Source of the DNA: Heterotrichella gracilis
Taxonomy: Eukaryota > Sar > Xanthophyceae > Tribonematales > Xanthonemataceae
Length of the DNA stretch: 64,000 bases
Direction: 5' to 3'
Assembly (NCBI GenBank): GCA_032358255.1
Contig: JAULBX010005442.1
Span: forward strand, 62,001-126,000
Positions 10,800-22,800 of this stretch are shown one piece after another (within the stretch, counting starts at the first letter, position 1; each line of letters opens with the position of its first letter). Made by a program: the position numbers and the translations under genes. The notes beneath the pieces were generated by a model. The model did not search any database. It was given only the letters and a program-made list of their open reading frames with translations, and was not told the origin of the DNA.

Positions 10800-13471
10800 T
10801 CACGTGCTGGCTGGGTTGATGAACCCCTGCGTGCGCAACAGCCGAACCTGCATACACACACACGTGGAAATGACAAAAGTTGAAAATGATTAATAAGATA
10901 AGTATGTAAGACCGCCCTACCCCACAGCATGTGCCATGTTATACCCCACATGTATAACACCCCACATGTGCAAGTGCATACACTCACTACCTGTGCGAGT
11001 GCAAAGACCGCCCTGACCAGGCGCGTGTAGTCGGTGCCCAGCGCCATGAACGCAAGGTCCACACCCACCCACGCCCACATGAGAGGGCCAAGCAGCGACA
11101 GGCTGCCGCGCACGGCGCTGTAGCGGGCGGCGGCGGCGGCCACGCCACGCTGCGCGGACTGGAGGCATAGGGGGGTTTGGGGTCAAAACAGGGTGGGTGA
11201 GGAAGGGAGAGATGCGGCCATGCCACGCTACGCAGCGCGGGCTGGGGAATGGCCGGAGAGGGGATCCGTGGACCATGTGGGGTATACCATGGTAGGATGA
11301 TGCAAGAGGACGAATGCCGTCGGCTCGACTCGCGGTCTGGGGCGGGTTAGTGGGATGATGCGCTACTAAGGGAACTCCCCAAGCATGCAAACCTCCCCCA
11401 CACTCACACCCGCATCCCCACACTCACACCCGCACCCCCACCCGCACCCCCACCCACACCCACACTTGCACCCACCCACCACCAAACCCACACCCACCTG
11501 CAGCGCCGTGCGGGAGGCCACCGCCTGCCCCGCCCCCTTGGCGCCCCCCTTGAGCAGCACCCCAAGCACCGCCTCATACCGCGCACACTGCCCCACCAGG
11601 GTGCCCCCCAGCCGCCGCAGCACCGCCCCCCGCACCGAGGACAGCGTGAGGGCAGAGGTCAGCTTGGCGAGGGGGGCGGCGAATTCCTGGGCGCCCAGGC
11701 GCAAGGGGGCAGAGAGGCGGGCAAAGAGGTTGGGGGGCGCGTCGCGCAAGCCGCTGGTGCTGTGGGGATGGTAACATTTGTCAGTACTGATTATTGCCTT
11801 GCTACATTCAAAGCGCAGGGCCAATCGCTAGATTTGCCATGCACCATTTTTAAAATCAAAACAGTAGGATTAACTTGGCAGGCATTTGCAGAATATTCCC
11901 CAGAACAAACATGTGAACACTCCTGTTGTGACCCTGGAGTAGAACACATTCGACATGCAAGGCGATCTTCAACTTACGCATGCGTCCACCACCCGCTACC
12001 TGACATCCCCCCCCCCACACCCACACCCACCTGCTGGACGCCATCCCATCCCCATCCATCGCATAGCCCGCCGCAGCAGCAGCCTGCGCCTGCGCCTCCG
12101 CCCCCCCCCCGTCCACCAGCCCCGCATGCTGCTCCAGCACAGCCAGGAACAGCTCTGTCTCCAGGTCGGGGGTGGGCAGGGTGTCTGGGCACGCAACCCG
12201 CAGACGCGTGCGCATGGACACAAGGGTCTCCCGATAGGAGGGGCGCCGGCCGCGGATGGTGGCGACGGCGTCGGCCTGCGGGTGGGAGTTGTGGTGGGGG
12301 GAAGTGGGTGGTTGTGGTGGTGGTGGTGTGGGGAGAGGGAGGCGACAGAGCGGGTGGGTGGGTGGGTGCTTTTGTTGCAGGTTGTGGAGTTGCATGGCAG
12401 CGGGATTGTTGGCAGGTGTGGCGGCAGTGGTTGGCCAGTGCAATGGCTCAAACGGGTTGCGGTGGTAGACTACTGGTAGTGTCGGTGTGCAGCAGCGGGG
12501 TGCGGTAAGGTGATGCTGTGCTTCGTTATCTATTAATTCCTTATTTGGGTTGTTTATTTGCTTGCCACGTACCGCCAGGAAGCGGAAGCGCGACTCTATC
12601 CTGTGCATGACGCTTGCCCGGCCCCTGTGCGCTATGGCCGCGGGCTCGTTCTCTGCCACCAGGGACTTGACCAGGGGACTCAGGGGGCTGGCGCCTGGGA
12701 AAAAGGGACAGAGAAAATAGTAAAGGATGGAAATGAAATAGAATAGGATACGCGCCCGGGCTAGGCTAACCCCTCTTTGTCCAGAACCTTGACACCTGGT
12801 AATAGAGGGTGTAGAAAAACGCCATTCTGTTTTGAGCCCACCAGGACTTGCCAAGGGGGGTTGTGGGCAATGGTTGGACATATGTACACCAGGGTTAATG
12901 CACTGCGTACCCAGGCTTGGACCTCTCTATCCTATCCTAACACACCTTGACCAAACCCCCTCGTCAGGGTCCATGGGTTGAGGTTGTCCAGAAGGTCAAA
13001 AGGGCACATGCATATGGCTTACTAACTGCATGCATGCATATGGCTTACCAACCCCAAAAGCTCGACTAGTAAGGGTACACCTTCTCCCAGAAACAGCAAA
13101 TACACGTAGTACGTCCCTTTCCATGTACAGCCAACGCTGCGCAGCGGCAACGTACCGTGGAGTATCTCGTAGATATGTTCAAGCTCCTCATCGCTGGCAA
13201 GGTCCAATACCTCCCACAGTTCCCTATCCACGTCATTCAAGCCCCTTGGTGGCGTTACAAACTCGTCATCACGTTGCCTGACTACAGCGGAAGATGGAGG
13301 CGACTGCCGTGGCCCCTGCCCATCGGAAGACTGGTTGTTCTGTGCTGCGATCCTGGTGGGTGCATGTTGCTGAAAACGATGGGAGGCCCGTCGTGCAGGG
13401 ACGAGTTGGCGAAAGACGGGGCGGGCTTGAAGGGGTAGACTACCTTTCAGAACAGTGGGTTGCAACTGCAT
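10800..13471 (-). CDS. UPF0174/YaaW-like protein, probably plastid-targeted
   Basis: Predicted 386-residue protein in six exons (13471-13156, 12694-12573, 12275-12031, 11759-11498, 11158-10991, 10847-10800), all frame-consistent. It resembles E. coli YaaW (UPF0174/DUF3944) in several blocks. RELWEVLDLASDEELEHIY parallels the N-terminal LxxxSEEQL helix. PSYRETLVSMRTRLRVACPD followed by LETELFLAVLEQ parallels YRAILLDVSKRLKL and IEQQLLEQFL. A hydrophobic stretch, YSAVRGSLSLLGPLMWAWVG, parallels the VTIPAVLQI region, and the end VRLLRTQGF parallels CLRR. The first 60 residues are rich in Gln, Arg, Ser and Ala with no domain, consistent with a transit peptide. An in-frame ATG 54 bases upstream (13525) would add 18 residues. 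Function is unknown in bacteria and plants. Confidence 0.72.
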
Positions 13472-13889
13472 CGCTATTTGAGGGGCAGAAAACGGCGGAT
13501 TGGGGTTGGGTAGAGCTTGTGGCATGCGTTGAGAGAATGGGGGATGTCGAGTGCAAGCAGCGACTTAGGTCTAAACCCAAAAGTAGATACGCTGTTAGTG
13601 CAACGTGCTGCTGCGACCACCCTTGCCGAGCCTGTGTTTGCGTAGGTTTGTCAAGTGTGGGTGTTTTGCTACAAGTTTTAGCGCTTTTATGGTGGGTGGG
13701 TGGCCAGCCCAGTCGGTGCCAATATATTCATTGTTGAGAACGTCTGATACTGCAAACGTTTTTCCTTGAACACACCACTGCACCTGCTGCTTACCAAGGC
13801 CACCATCATTTTCTGGGCCGCTATTGCTTTTCTGTCCTATTCTTTCCCGTTGCCCAGGATGTGAGTTCCTTTCACGCATGCCGTGCCAG
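13472..13889. promoter_or_regulatory. Divergent promoter region, UPF0174-like and sulfotransferase genes
   Basis: About 420 bases separate the two opposed start codons and presumably hold both promoters. No motif can be assigned with confidence. An in-frame upstream ATG of the minus-strand gene lies inside this interval, at 13525. Confidence 0.4.
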
Positions 13890-16800
13890 ATGGCTGGGGC
13901 ACCATCAGGAAGGATGATGGCCACCTTCATGGCCCAGCTACTATCTTTATGGCTCCTCGTAGTCTTCACTGCCGCCGCAAACTCACTGCCCGACCTTGCA
14001 ACCTGCGAGTCCCTCCTCGAAACCTACCTCCAGGAATTCCCATTGTCAACTAGTGGCACCGCAGCCAACCACACCTTGCTCTACTTCCTCCACATCCCCA
14101 GAACGGCAGGCCGCACCTTCTTCTCATGCTATCTCAAACCCTCGTTCCCGCCCTCGAGGAGGTGTGCAAAGTCGTACGACACCCTACGGCTCAACATCAG
14201 CATGCCAAACTGCGGCCTGCTGTCCAGCCACGACGACTACAGCGCAGTCAAATACTTCCCACCAAACGCAGCCGTCTTGACCCAGATACGTGACCCAGTT
14301 GATAGGCTCCTCAGCGCGTATGAGTTCGCGACGGAAGTGGGTGCCAGAGGGCTCAAAAGGAGCCGAAACTACCGTCCCGACCCAAACATGATCAGCACGC
14401 AAAACGTATGGCCCTGGTCGATCCTGGTGCCCTGGTTTGAGGAGCGACTGAGGCAAAAGGTGTGGGGTCGACATGCATTTGAGCCAAGCTGCCTGCCACA
14501 CACCAGTCGACTCGTTGCGTGCGTGGTCTGCATATGCATGCATATAGCAGCGGTCGCCGGTTCGATGCTTGTGCCAGCGCCAGCATTATGCATGCATGTG
14601 AGAATGCATATGATATGCAAACGCAGCGCTTAAAGCACCACTTCCACCATCTGTAGGTTGATGCTGCGCAAGACGAGGCTCCAGCAGGTAGGCACTTGTA
14701 CCTGCCCACCCGAACGCCATACCTGACAGCCCTGTAATGCTTGCATGTTAGGCTGGGTAATCAGTACTCAGAGCAACCGCTACGCCATCATTATGCCACC
14801 GCACAAAACATCTTGCCCTTCTCTTGCCACCGCCAATGCCATCGCCAATGGCACTACCCAAGCACCGCCAATGCCATCGCCAATGCACCACCCTGCATTT
14901 GAATCCCACGCTTCCCCCCCTTCCGCACTCCTCCCACACCCGCATCCCACCCCTCAGACAACGCGTGGCGGCGGTACCACACGGACGAAGGCGAGGCGTA
15001 CTTCTTCAACCCCGCATTCAACCTCACCCAGTGGGAGCTGCCAGCCAACGCCACCGAGCTCCTCGCGCTCGATCCCTATGACAACCCCCTTGTGCCCCCG
15101 CTGGAAGATTTTGTGAGGTCTGAGGTGGCGGCGGACCTGCTGCATAACGGGGCGGCGCTGCAGGTGGGTGGCGGGTGGGCGGGGTAAGAACAAGATTTTA
15201 AAATATGATTACAGATAAGAATGAAATTGAGATTGAGAATAAGAAGGAAATAAAGATTAAGGTTAAAGATAAAGAGTGAGTGCCCGTCGCGGCTCAGAAG
15301 AAAAAGCATAGGCACCAGGTGGGCGGGGTACAGATGAGGGAGTGGGGGGGGAGTGGGGGGGATATGGAAGAACATGAGCTGAGGGAATTGGTCATGCTTG
15401 GCCGGTCTTATAACCCCTTGTGCCCCCGCTGGAGGGGTGAATTTAAAAAGGAGATGGCAGCAGACATGCTGCAAAATGGGCCGGCGCTGCAGATGGGGCG
15501 TGGGGGATGAGGTGGGGTGGGCTGGGCCCCAACGCTAGAGTTACGTAACTGCATGCTGCCCTTGTCCCCGCATGTTGCCTAATACTGCTATTCTCATGCG
15601 CCTAACGTAAGCCAGGTGAGTCTGCCTACACCCTTCACCCTACAGATGGCCAACCGCATCCACGCCCCCCACCCCCCGCCCCCCACAGGTCCTGGGCCTG
15701 ACCAACTACTCGCACTGGGCCCCCGCCGCCACCATGCGCCAGTGCATCCGCGCACACCCGCAGGTGGAGGACAGGCTGCTTGGCCTGGCCCTGAACCGCA
15801 CAGACAAGTTTGTGCATGTGGGCGTGTTCGACCAACTGGAGGAGTCCATCCGCGCCTCGGCGGTAAGGGTTTCAGGGTTTTGGGGGGTAGGGCTTTGGGC
15901 GTTGGCACGTGGACCTGTTCAATTCTGATGAGGAGTCGATCCGCACCTCCGCGGTAAGGGTTTTCCATGCTCACTGGATTAGTAGAGTATCTGAGTGTTG
16001 AAGCATGTGGCGTGTTGCATACATGCGGAGCGGCGGGCGGGTTTCAATGGATACCATCACCCCACCCACCACCCTACCGCAGGCTAGTAAACCCTAAACC
16101 CTAACCGTACACCCTCCCGTAGGCGACGCTGGGCGTGGACTTGGAGGGGCACAGCTGGAAGAGCCCCAAGACCACAGACATATCATACGAGGTGGGTAGG
16201 GTGAAGGCACGGGATTAAAGTGCAAAAGGATGGTTTATTTTTATATTTCATGATATTTCATACGAGGTGCGGGGCGGGTGGACGGGCGGCGCATGGCTCA
16301 TGGTGGCATGGCACGTGCAAGGGGCCATCAGCTGCGCACGCACATGCGCACGCCCCGCGCAGGTTGCTGTGTGCGTGCATTGATCAGCGGCTTTGGTATG
16401 CCCTCGTCAGTGACTGCGACACGGTGTGGGGTTTAGGCTGTGGTGGTGGCTGTGCAGGGCGAGGGGAGCCGGTCTGTACCCCGGGCGGGGCCCCTGGATG
16501 CGCGTGAGCGGCGGCGACTGGACGACGCCCTCCATGGGGTGAGGCGCAAGCTCAAGGACGTGCGATCGTGAGTAGTGCGCTCTGTCAGCAAAACCCTAGA
16601 CCCATGTGCCTTGCCTTGGAACAGGAACCCATGTTACATCCTAAACTATAAAATGTGAGCCTTGCCTTGGCGCAGGAATCCATCTTCAACTTTAAACCAT
16701 GTGCCTTGCCTTGGTACAGTAACCCGTCTTAAACCCTAAACCTTAAACCCTAAACCACGTGCCTTGCCTTGTTGCAGGAAGCTGTCTGTTGCGCGCAGGC

Positions 16801-18682
16801 AGGAGTTCCAAGGGGGGAAGCAGGGAGGGGGGGACTCTGAGGAGCAGCTGACCGCTAGGCAGGATGCACTGGAGGTAAGTGGGCTTAAATTCTGAGTCTT
16901 AACCCCTGAATCGCATGCTGGAAGTGCGTGGGGCCTATAACCTAAACCCCACCTGTCTCTGTGCACAAAAGTGACCCTGTGGGGTGCCTTTTGCGGCATC
17001 TTGCTGTGGCGCAGCCTAGCTTGCCATGCCCGGAAACCCTAAAATCTCCTGCCTGCCTAGCACCCACAAGACACCCCCACACCGCCACCACACCTGACCA
17101 CATGCCAAAGAGCGCCACCCCCCACACACCCACTTGACCGTTGCCACCATTCCACCCCCACCACCACCTGCCAAGTGGGGGCACACCCACCACCACCACC
17201 ACCACCACCACCACCACATCACCTGTCAGGCAGGCACCCTCCCCACCTGCCCAACTGACACCACCACCAACACCAACACCCCTTTTTTGCAGCGTGAGGA
17301 GCAATCCCTCATGGCCAAGCTGGGGGTGGTGCCCATGTCCCAAGCCAAGGGCGCGGCGCGGCAGCTGGCGCCAGATGAAACCTTCCTCACGCGGAAAAAG
17401 GTGGGTCCCAAACCCTAAGCCTTAAACCCTAACCAGTGTCCCAGGCCAAGGGCACAGTGCGGGAGCTGGCACCAGATTTAGCTTCCCGCACGCACAGTTG
17501 GTGCCCCGACGGCTGCGGCTTGCATGGGGTGCTGGCATTGAGGAATACCCAATCTAACAGTATTAAAAGTCTTTTGGTATATGGATGCGTACATGCCAAG
17601 ATTTCGACATGCATATGTTGCGTCCCAGCACTACATATGCTAATTGTTGTGTGTCTCGCTGGACAGGTGTGGCAGAACTACCGCGAGTGCGTCGCCCGCA
17701 GCCGCGCAAAGAACCGCAGCCAGCGTGCCAACTCGCTGCGCAACCTGGTCATGCCAGACACGCGAGAGGTGCTGTTTGGCCGGGAGGCGCGCGCAAGCAT
17801 CCCGGCGCACGTGATCGACAAGATCAGGTGGGGATATCATAAATGCTTATTCAGTTGGATTTTATATAGTATTACTATACTGAACTGCATGGGCACCAAG
17901 CTGTGTTGCCTGGTGCAGTTCAGGCTTGTTTCAAACCCTAGACCCTGACCCAAGACCCTGCATGTGCAGGTCGCTGAACCGCATGGACACCGAGCTGTAT
18001 CGCCTGGCCCAGTCCAAGCTTGCTGTAACCATAAACCCTAATTCAAAACCCTGCATGTGCAGATCGCTGAACCACATGGACACCGAGCTGTGTTGCCTGG
18101 CGCAGTCCACGCTTGCCCTAAACCCTAAACCCTAATTCAAAACCCTGCATGTGCAGGTCGCTGAACCGCATGGACACCGAGCTGTATCGCCTGGCGCAGT
18201 CCAAGCTAGGCTCGGCACTGGCGGATCACACAGCAGGGGGCACGCTGCAACCGCTGCCCGATCTCACCACGCAGCGCAAGAAGCCTGACCCACCCACCAG
18301 GAGGGCCGGGAACCCAGGTAGGGTTTAGGCTGTGCTGGGTTTAGGGTTTCAGGGTCGCACACGGGCATTCCTATATGGTCTCACCACGCAGGGTAAGGAA
18401 GCCTGACCCACCCACCAGAAGGGCCTGCGTCATTGGATTGAACGTACGATATGTCTGGGTGCACTTTGGCTTGCTGAGTGAGGGTGTGGAGTGGTGGTTC
18501 CCAGGGCCCCTGTGTCGCATGGGGGCCTGGCCCCTGTGTGGGTGGGGTGGTGTGGGGGGGCTGCTATATGTGGCTCAAGCCAAATGGTGTGGAAGAGTGC
18601 ACTGTGCTGAGGGTTTGGCTTGTGCTGAGGGTTTAGTGTTGTTTTTGCAGGCAAGGCCGGCAAGCGCAAGGATGAGTTGTGA
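13890..18682 (+). CDS. Sulfotransferase with WW domain and C-terminal KDEL
   Basis: Predicted 572-residue protein in eleven frame-consistent exons (13890-14459, 14657-14687, 14958-15163, 15689-15862, 16123-16191, 16458-16567, 16778-16874, 17293-17400, 17667-17827, 18157-18317, 18651-18682). An N-terminal hydrophobic segment, FMAQLLSLWLLVVFTAAA, can act as signal or anchor. LLYFLHIPRTAGRTFFSCYL fits the 5'-phosphosulfate-binding loop of Golgi sulfotransferases. IRDPVDRLLSAYEFA fits the 3'-phosphate-binding segment. A WW domain follows (WRRYHTDEGEAYFFN...WELP). The C-terminal third is basic and helical, rich in Arg/Lys/Glu, and the last residues are KRKDEL, a canonical ER-retrieval signal. Inferred role: PAPS-dependent sulfation in the early secretory pathway. 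The exact start is uncertain; in-frame ATGs exist at 13878, 13890 and 13914. Confidence 0.85.
15411..15500 (+). repeat. Echo of sulfotransferase exon 3 tail
   Basis: Decayed copy, inside intron 3, of the end of exon 3 at 15081-15170. It keeps CCCCTTGTGCCCCCGCTGG and the end GGCGCTGCAG, but the donor is now GATGGG. It is not open in the parental frame throughout. Confidence 0.8.
15908..15964 (+). repeat. Echo of sulfotransferase exon 4 tail with donor site
   Basis: Copy of the last 45 bases of exon 4 plus donor. It keeps GAGGAGTC.ATCCGC.CCTC and the donor GCGGTAAGGGTTT, so a second potential 5' splice site lies about 95 bases downstream of the used one. Confidence 0.8.
16251..16275 (+). repeat. 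Echo of sulfotransferase exon 5 tail
   Basis: Short copy of the exon 5 end: ATTTCATACGAGGTGCGGGG against ATATCATACGAGGTGGGT. It retains the GAG/GT donor context. Confidence 0.55.
16601..16730 (+). repeat. Three echoes of sulfotransferase exon 7 acceptor region
   Basis: Three imperfect copies about 45-50 bases apart of the unit CATGTGCCTTGCCTTG followed by a CAG-like acceptor. The used copy sits at about 16758-16790. Each is followed by telomere-like CCTAAA bases. Confidence 0.75.
17188..17219 (+). repeat. (CAC)n microsatellite in intron
   Basis: About ten CAC units in intron 7 of the sulfotransferase gene. Confidence 0.9.
17436..17493 (+). repeat. Echo of sulfotransferase exon 8 tail
   Basis: Copy of GTCCCAAGCCAAGGGC...GGCAGCTGGCGCCAGAT from exon 8, here GTCCCAGGCCAAGGGC...GGGAGCTGGCACCAGAT. 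It lies 35 bases inside intron 8, next to CCCTAA repeats. Confidence 0.8.
17881..18118 (+). repeat. Three upstream echoes of sulfotransferase exon 10 head
   Basis: Three copies precede the used exon 10 start at 18157. Copies two and three keep the acceptor TGCATGTGCAG and the coding block TCGCTGAACC.CATGGACACC almost unchanged. The first is more diverged (CATGGGCACCAAGCTGTG). They are separated by CCCTAAACCCTAA-like spacers. Confidence 0.88.
18375..18428 (+). repeat. Echo of sulfotransferase exon 10 tail
   Basis: Copy of CTCACCACGCAG...AAGCCTGACCCACCCACCAG from the exon 10 end, lying 60 bases inside intron 10. Confidence 0.85.
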
Positions 18683-19895
18683 CGGGTGGGTGGAGGAGGG
18701 CGGGTGCCAGGGGTTGGAGTCGGCAGGCCAACCACAAGGCGCTTGGTGGGGGGAGCTGCAGGCACACCAGCAAAGTGATGTGGTTGGCTCACGTGCGCAG
18801 CTGGGGTTCCCCTGGCAAGGATTTCACCACATTGTGCGCTGGAGGCAGCGTGGATTTGGCGTAGGCGTTGCACCCACAGCCCCTCACCCAAGCGTGGCCG
18901 AGCCGCCAACACTGCCCTCATGGGAAGCCTCCTCCAAGGGCACTGGTAAATGCATTGCCATTGTGGTGGAGGCCCCAACAGTTTACTTGTATTTGAAAGG
19001 TTTTTGGCGTAGGCAGCCAGGGCTCCCACCGCGCCACGCCCCACAGCCCCACCACCCAGCACTCACACCAGCACCAGCAGTCGCCACCCTTCACATCGGC
19101 CCACCATGTTTGCGGAAGTGGCAGGGTACAATGGCAGCATGTAATGGTGTCATGCTGTGATCAGCGGTTTCTATGTGCTGAACGCAGCTTGCGTGTGGAT
19201 TTTTGGAACCTTCTCTGAGACTCCCAGTGAGAGTGCAGTCTACTGCTGCTCAGGAGAATTTTGTCCCAGCAAAATAGACACCTGCCACGCGATGCCAAAC
19301 CTTGTTTCTCTACAGAAGGGCCTGCAATTATCTGTTTTTTCGGTTCAGTATTAGCAACCCCCCCCTTCCATGTTAAGGTCCCCTGGAGGCCCGGAGGGGT
19401 CCAGGATGACGTACCTTTCCTGACGTCACGGTGCTCTGCCCTGCGTACCGGCCGGAGCCTTTAACAACTCTAGCTTGTTCCAAAAGCGTCCCAAAAGCGT
19501 CGCAGCAAGAAGAGCTGTTGTAAGCCACCCGTGCAGCTCCTGTTTAACCAGCACGTCGCGGCTGCAGCGCTAGCATTGTCGCCAAGGAAGCTTGTATTGT
19601 TGAAGCATGATGTCCGCGTATGTCGACTGGTGATATACCTGACTAGGTCCTGTGTTCATGGGACCACGAAGCACTTGCAGTGTGCGCAATTGAGTGAATA
19701 AGCAGTGTACCACCAAATAGTATTGCTTCAACAAAGCAGCCCCGCTTCACATTCAAGCAGTTGCACTCCCCGGAAACAGATACTTGTCTTCAAAAGGTCC
19801 TGTTGTAGAAGCCTGGGGACGGTTTCACCTGCGCAGCCTGCCATCATCAGTGACGTGATGGGAAAGCACACCTTACGGGCGTGGGAGCGGTAGCC
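18683..19895. other. Intergenic region upstream of the cyclase-homology gene
   Basis: Holds the 3' flank of the sulfotransferase gene and the probable promoter of the next gene. A perfect TGACGTCA palindrome sits at 19421-19428, about 470 bases before the start codon. No supported gene. Confidence 0.4.
19421..19428. promoter_or_regulatory. CRE-like palindrome TGACGTCA
   Basis: Perfect 8-base bZIP/CREB-type palindrome in the presumed promoter of the cyclase-homology gene. Function is inferred from motif only. Confidence 0.3.
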
Positions 19896-22800
19896 ATGGC
19901 AGCTTTCTTCGATGGCGGACAGGTAGGGCCCAGCCGTACTTGCCTACACTGCGTTCAAGCAGGTCGTGGAACGGCAGTGGGCTGCACACGCACGGCTATG
20001 CTGTGGTTTCACCTCGACCTGGAAGAAAAGTCCTAGCTTCCTCAGCCACAGTCATCCCCGAAGCTATGTGGTTAGCACTACCACTGCTGTCTGCTGTTGG
20101 GTGCTAGCGAGTCGTTCGGTTCTGTAATCATGTCCTAACTCAAGGTGGGGGGCAACCTCCTGAGTCGGAACCTTCGCCATCGTCACGCCGTGGTACCATC
20201 GGGTCACACTATTTATGTCAACAACCGCATGGCAATGACATGGTCGTTTTAAACACCAGGTGGGCGGGGCGTTTGGAACGGCCAATGCCCGCCAGGAGGA
20301 CCCGGTTGTGGCTGGCGTGGACCAAGACGTGGGCGTCCTGCACCTCTACGTCGTGGTAAGTCCCTCGCTTGGAACACCACCTGCATCTCCCCATTGCCAG
20401 GTTAGGTACGGTGTACCGTGACAAAGCTGGTGGCGTTACGATGGGGTGCTCCCTCCACACAGGGCCTGGACGAGCTGTCGTACAGCGTGGCGCCTGACGT
20501 CATGATGAGCTGGCTGCACCGCTTCCAGGTGGAGCTGGACTTTGTGTGCACCCTGCTCAGCCTGTACAAGGCCTACGCGTCAGGTAGGGTAGGCCACACA
20601 CCCCACCCATATGCACACCCACTTACACCATACCTTGCACACCCACACACACACCATAGGCACAGGCACCATACCATTGCTAGGCATGCCACACACCCTA
20701 AGCGCACGCCGCACAGTCACCACACCACCCATACACACAACCGCACACATTCCACCAGCCGGCGCACACAGCGCTTACACACATCCACACCACATACAAC
20801 CCTTGACCACCTTCCACACAGCAGGGAGCATAATATGACCAACTCCACCTGTCCCACCAATTTGTGCCAGTCCCAGCCTGGAGACGGTAGTACCACCCGG
20901 CGCACTGGCACACAATGCCACCTTTTTGCCACCTACCAAAAATACTGGATACATCTCACGCCATTCCACATAACGATGGTTGACCAGTGTCCCATGCTGC
21001 GTGCAGGTCCCGAGTATGTGGTTGTGTCCGGCATGATGGGCGACAGCCACTGCAGGCCGCACTTTGCGCTGGTGTTTGCCTACTTTGCACAGCGGGTGCT
21101 GCAGCAGGTGAGACGCGGCTACTGGTTAGGATTTGGGCTTCATGGTTTAGGGTTTTGATGACAGCCACTGCTGGCCGCACTTTGCGCTGGTGTTTGCCTA
21201 CTTTGCACAGAGGGTGCTGCAGCTGGTGAGGACAGGGTGCTGATTAGGGTTTGGGCTTCAGGTTCAGGGTTTGGACGCAGCCCTGCAGGTCACACTTTGC
21301 GCTGGTGTTTGCGCACCACTTGATGCTTTGCACAGAGGGTGCTGCAGCTGGTGAGACGCGGCTGCTGTTTAGGGTCCAGGGTTTGCGGTGAAGGGTTATC
21401 GTTTGTGCTGCTGCTGGTCATGGGAACGTGAGCGGATGGCATGCTGGATAGGGTTTGGGTTAGTGCATGCCTGCCGCACCTATGTGGGCCCATGGAGAGA
21501 CAGAGGACATGCCTGCTGGTTAGGGTTTAGGGTTTTGGAAGAAGGACTGGGAGCCACGCATTGCGCTGGTGTCTGCCTATCACCGGATGCTTTGCACAGT
21601 GGGTGTTGCAACTGGTAGAGAAGGTGAAGGGTTTAGGGTGTGTGCTGCTGTTGCTCATGGGGGTGTGAGCCGATGGCAGGCTGTGTAGGGTTAGGATTAG
21701 GGTTGTATGGACAGCTGCATGCCTGGCGCATCCATGTGAACCCCAGTGAGGGAGGAAGAGGGGCTAAGGTGAGGTGAAAACTGCACTTGCTGGTCACAAA
21801 GGGGGCCATTTTTGAGGCTTTTCACCATGGAACCCTACCAAAGGGTTTGCCCCCCACGCCACAAATGCTCCCCGGCCCGCCACCGCCCACTCACCCCTTC
21901 CCCTCCCCCGCAGCTGGGCCCCCTCCAGGGCCACACCCTGCCCCTGCGCATGGGCGTGCACGCAGGGGAGGTCGCCTCGGGCGTGATCGGCACCTCCTCC
22001 CTTGCATACACAATCTTCGGCAGGGCGCCGGTGCTGGCCGAGCGGCTGCAGCGGGAATGCGCCCCTGCCCACCTGCTCGCCACGCGCCACCTGGCGGCGC
22101 TGGCGGAGGGGGTTGGGGTTGAGGGGGGCCTGGAGGTGGGGTGGCGGGGGTGTGCGGCGGTGGAGTCTGCCGGGGAGTGGGTGGCTGTGTGTGAGCTGAG
22201 CTTGGAGGAGCTGGCGGCATCGGACAGCGTGGCAGGTGGGTTTGGCGGTGGGGGTTGGGGGTGGGTTTGGCGTTTGGGGGATGGGAGGGAAGGTGGGTGC
22301 TTCCATGTTGGTCGCGTGCATTGCGTGTTGGTGCACGGCGCCTGGTTGGGGGCACGCATTGCGGCGGTGTTCAGCAGTGGGAGTGGCCAAGGGTGAAAGC
22401 ATGGTTGCAATGCCGTGATGAGTGCTGGCGGGGCATGGTGGTGCATGTGGCGGCCATCGTGGAAGTGCAGCAGTTGGATGCAGTGGCAGGCAACGTAGAT
22501 ATCATGGAAAGTCATGATGCGGACTTGATCACATTTACAATCGCCCACCTAGGGCAGCGACACTTACAATCACAATTAGGACAGCGAATTCGTTCAAGCC
22601 AAGCGCATGCACATGCCATGACATTGTTGTGTAGCTGGGCCAGGATCGCTAGAAGTTTTGGGTTAGGGGATGCTGACAGTGCTCGTGCACCGTTGTGTGG
22701 GGTCGCTTTATGCAAAGACCCTCCCTAGCAGCACAATATGCACCCGCACCCCTAACCCCCCCCGCACCCCCTGCAGAGGCTGTGCAGCGCCTAATCCGCA

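Noticed and set aside
11856-12881. 341-codon open frame on the minus strand
   Set aside because: Runs through two real exons of the UPF0174-like gene and the introns around them. Only the exonic parts are conserved; the rest is intron read-through.
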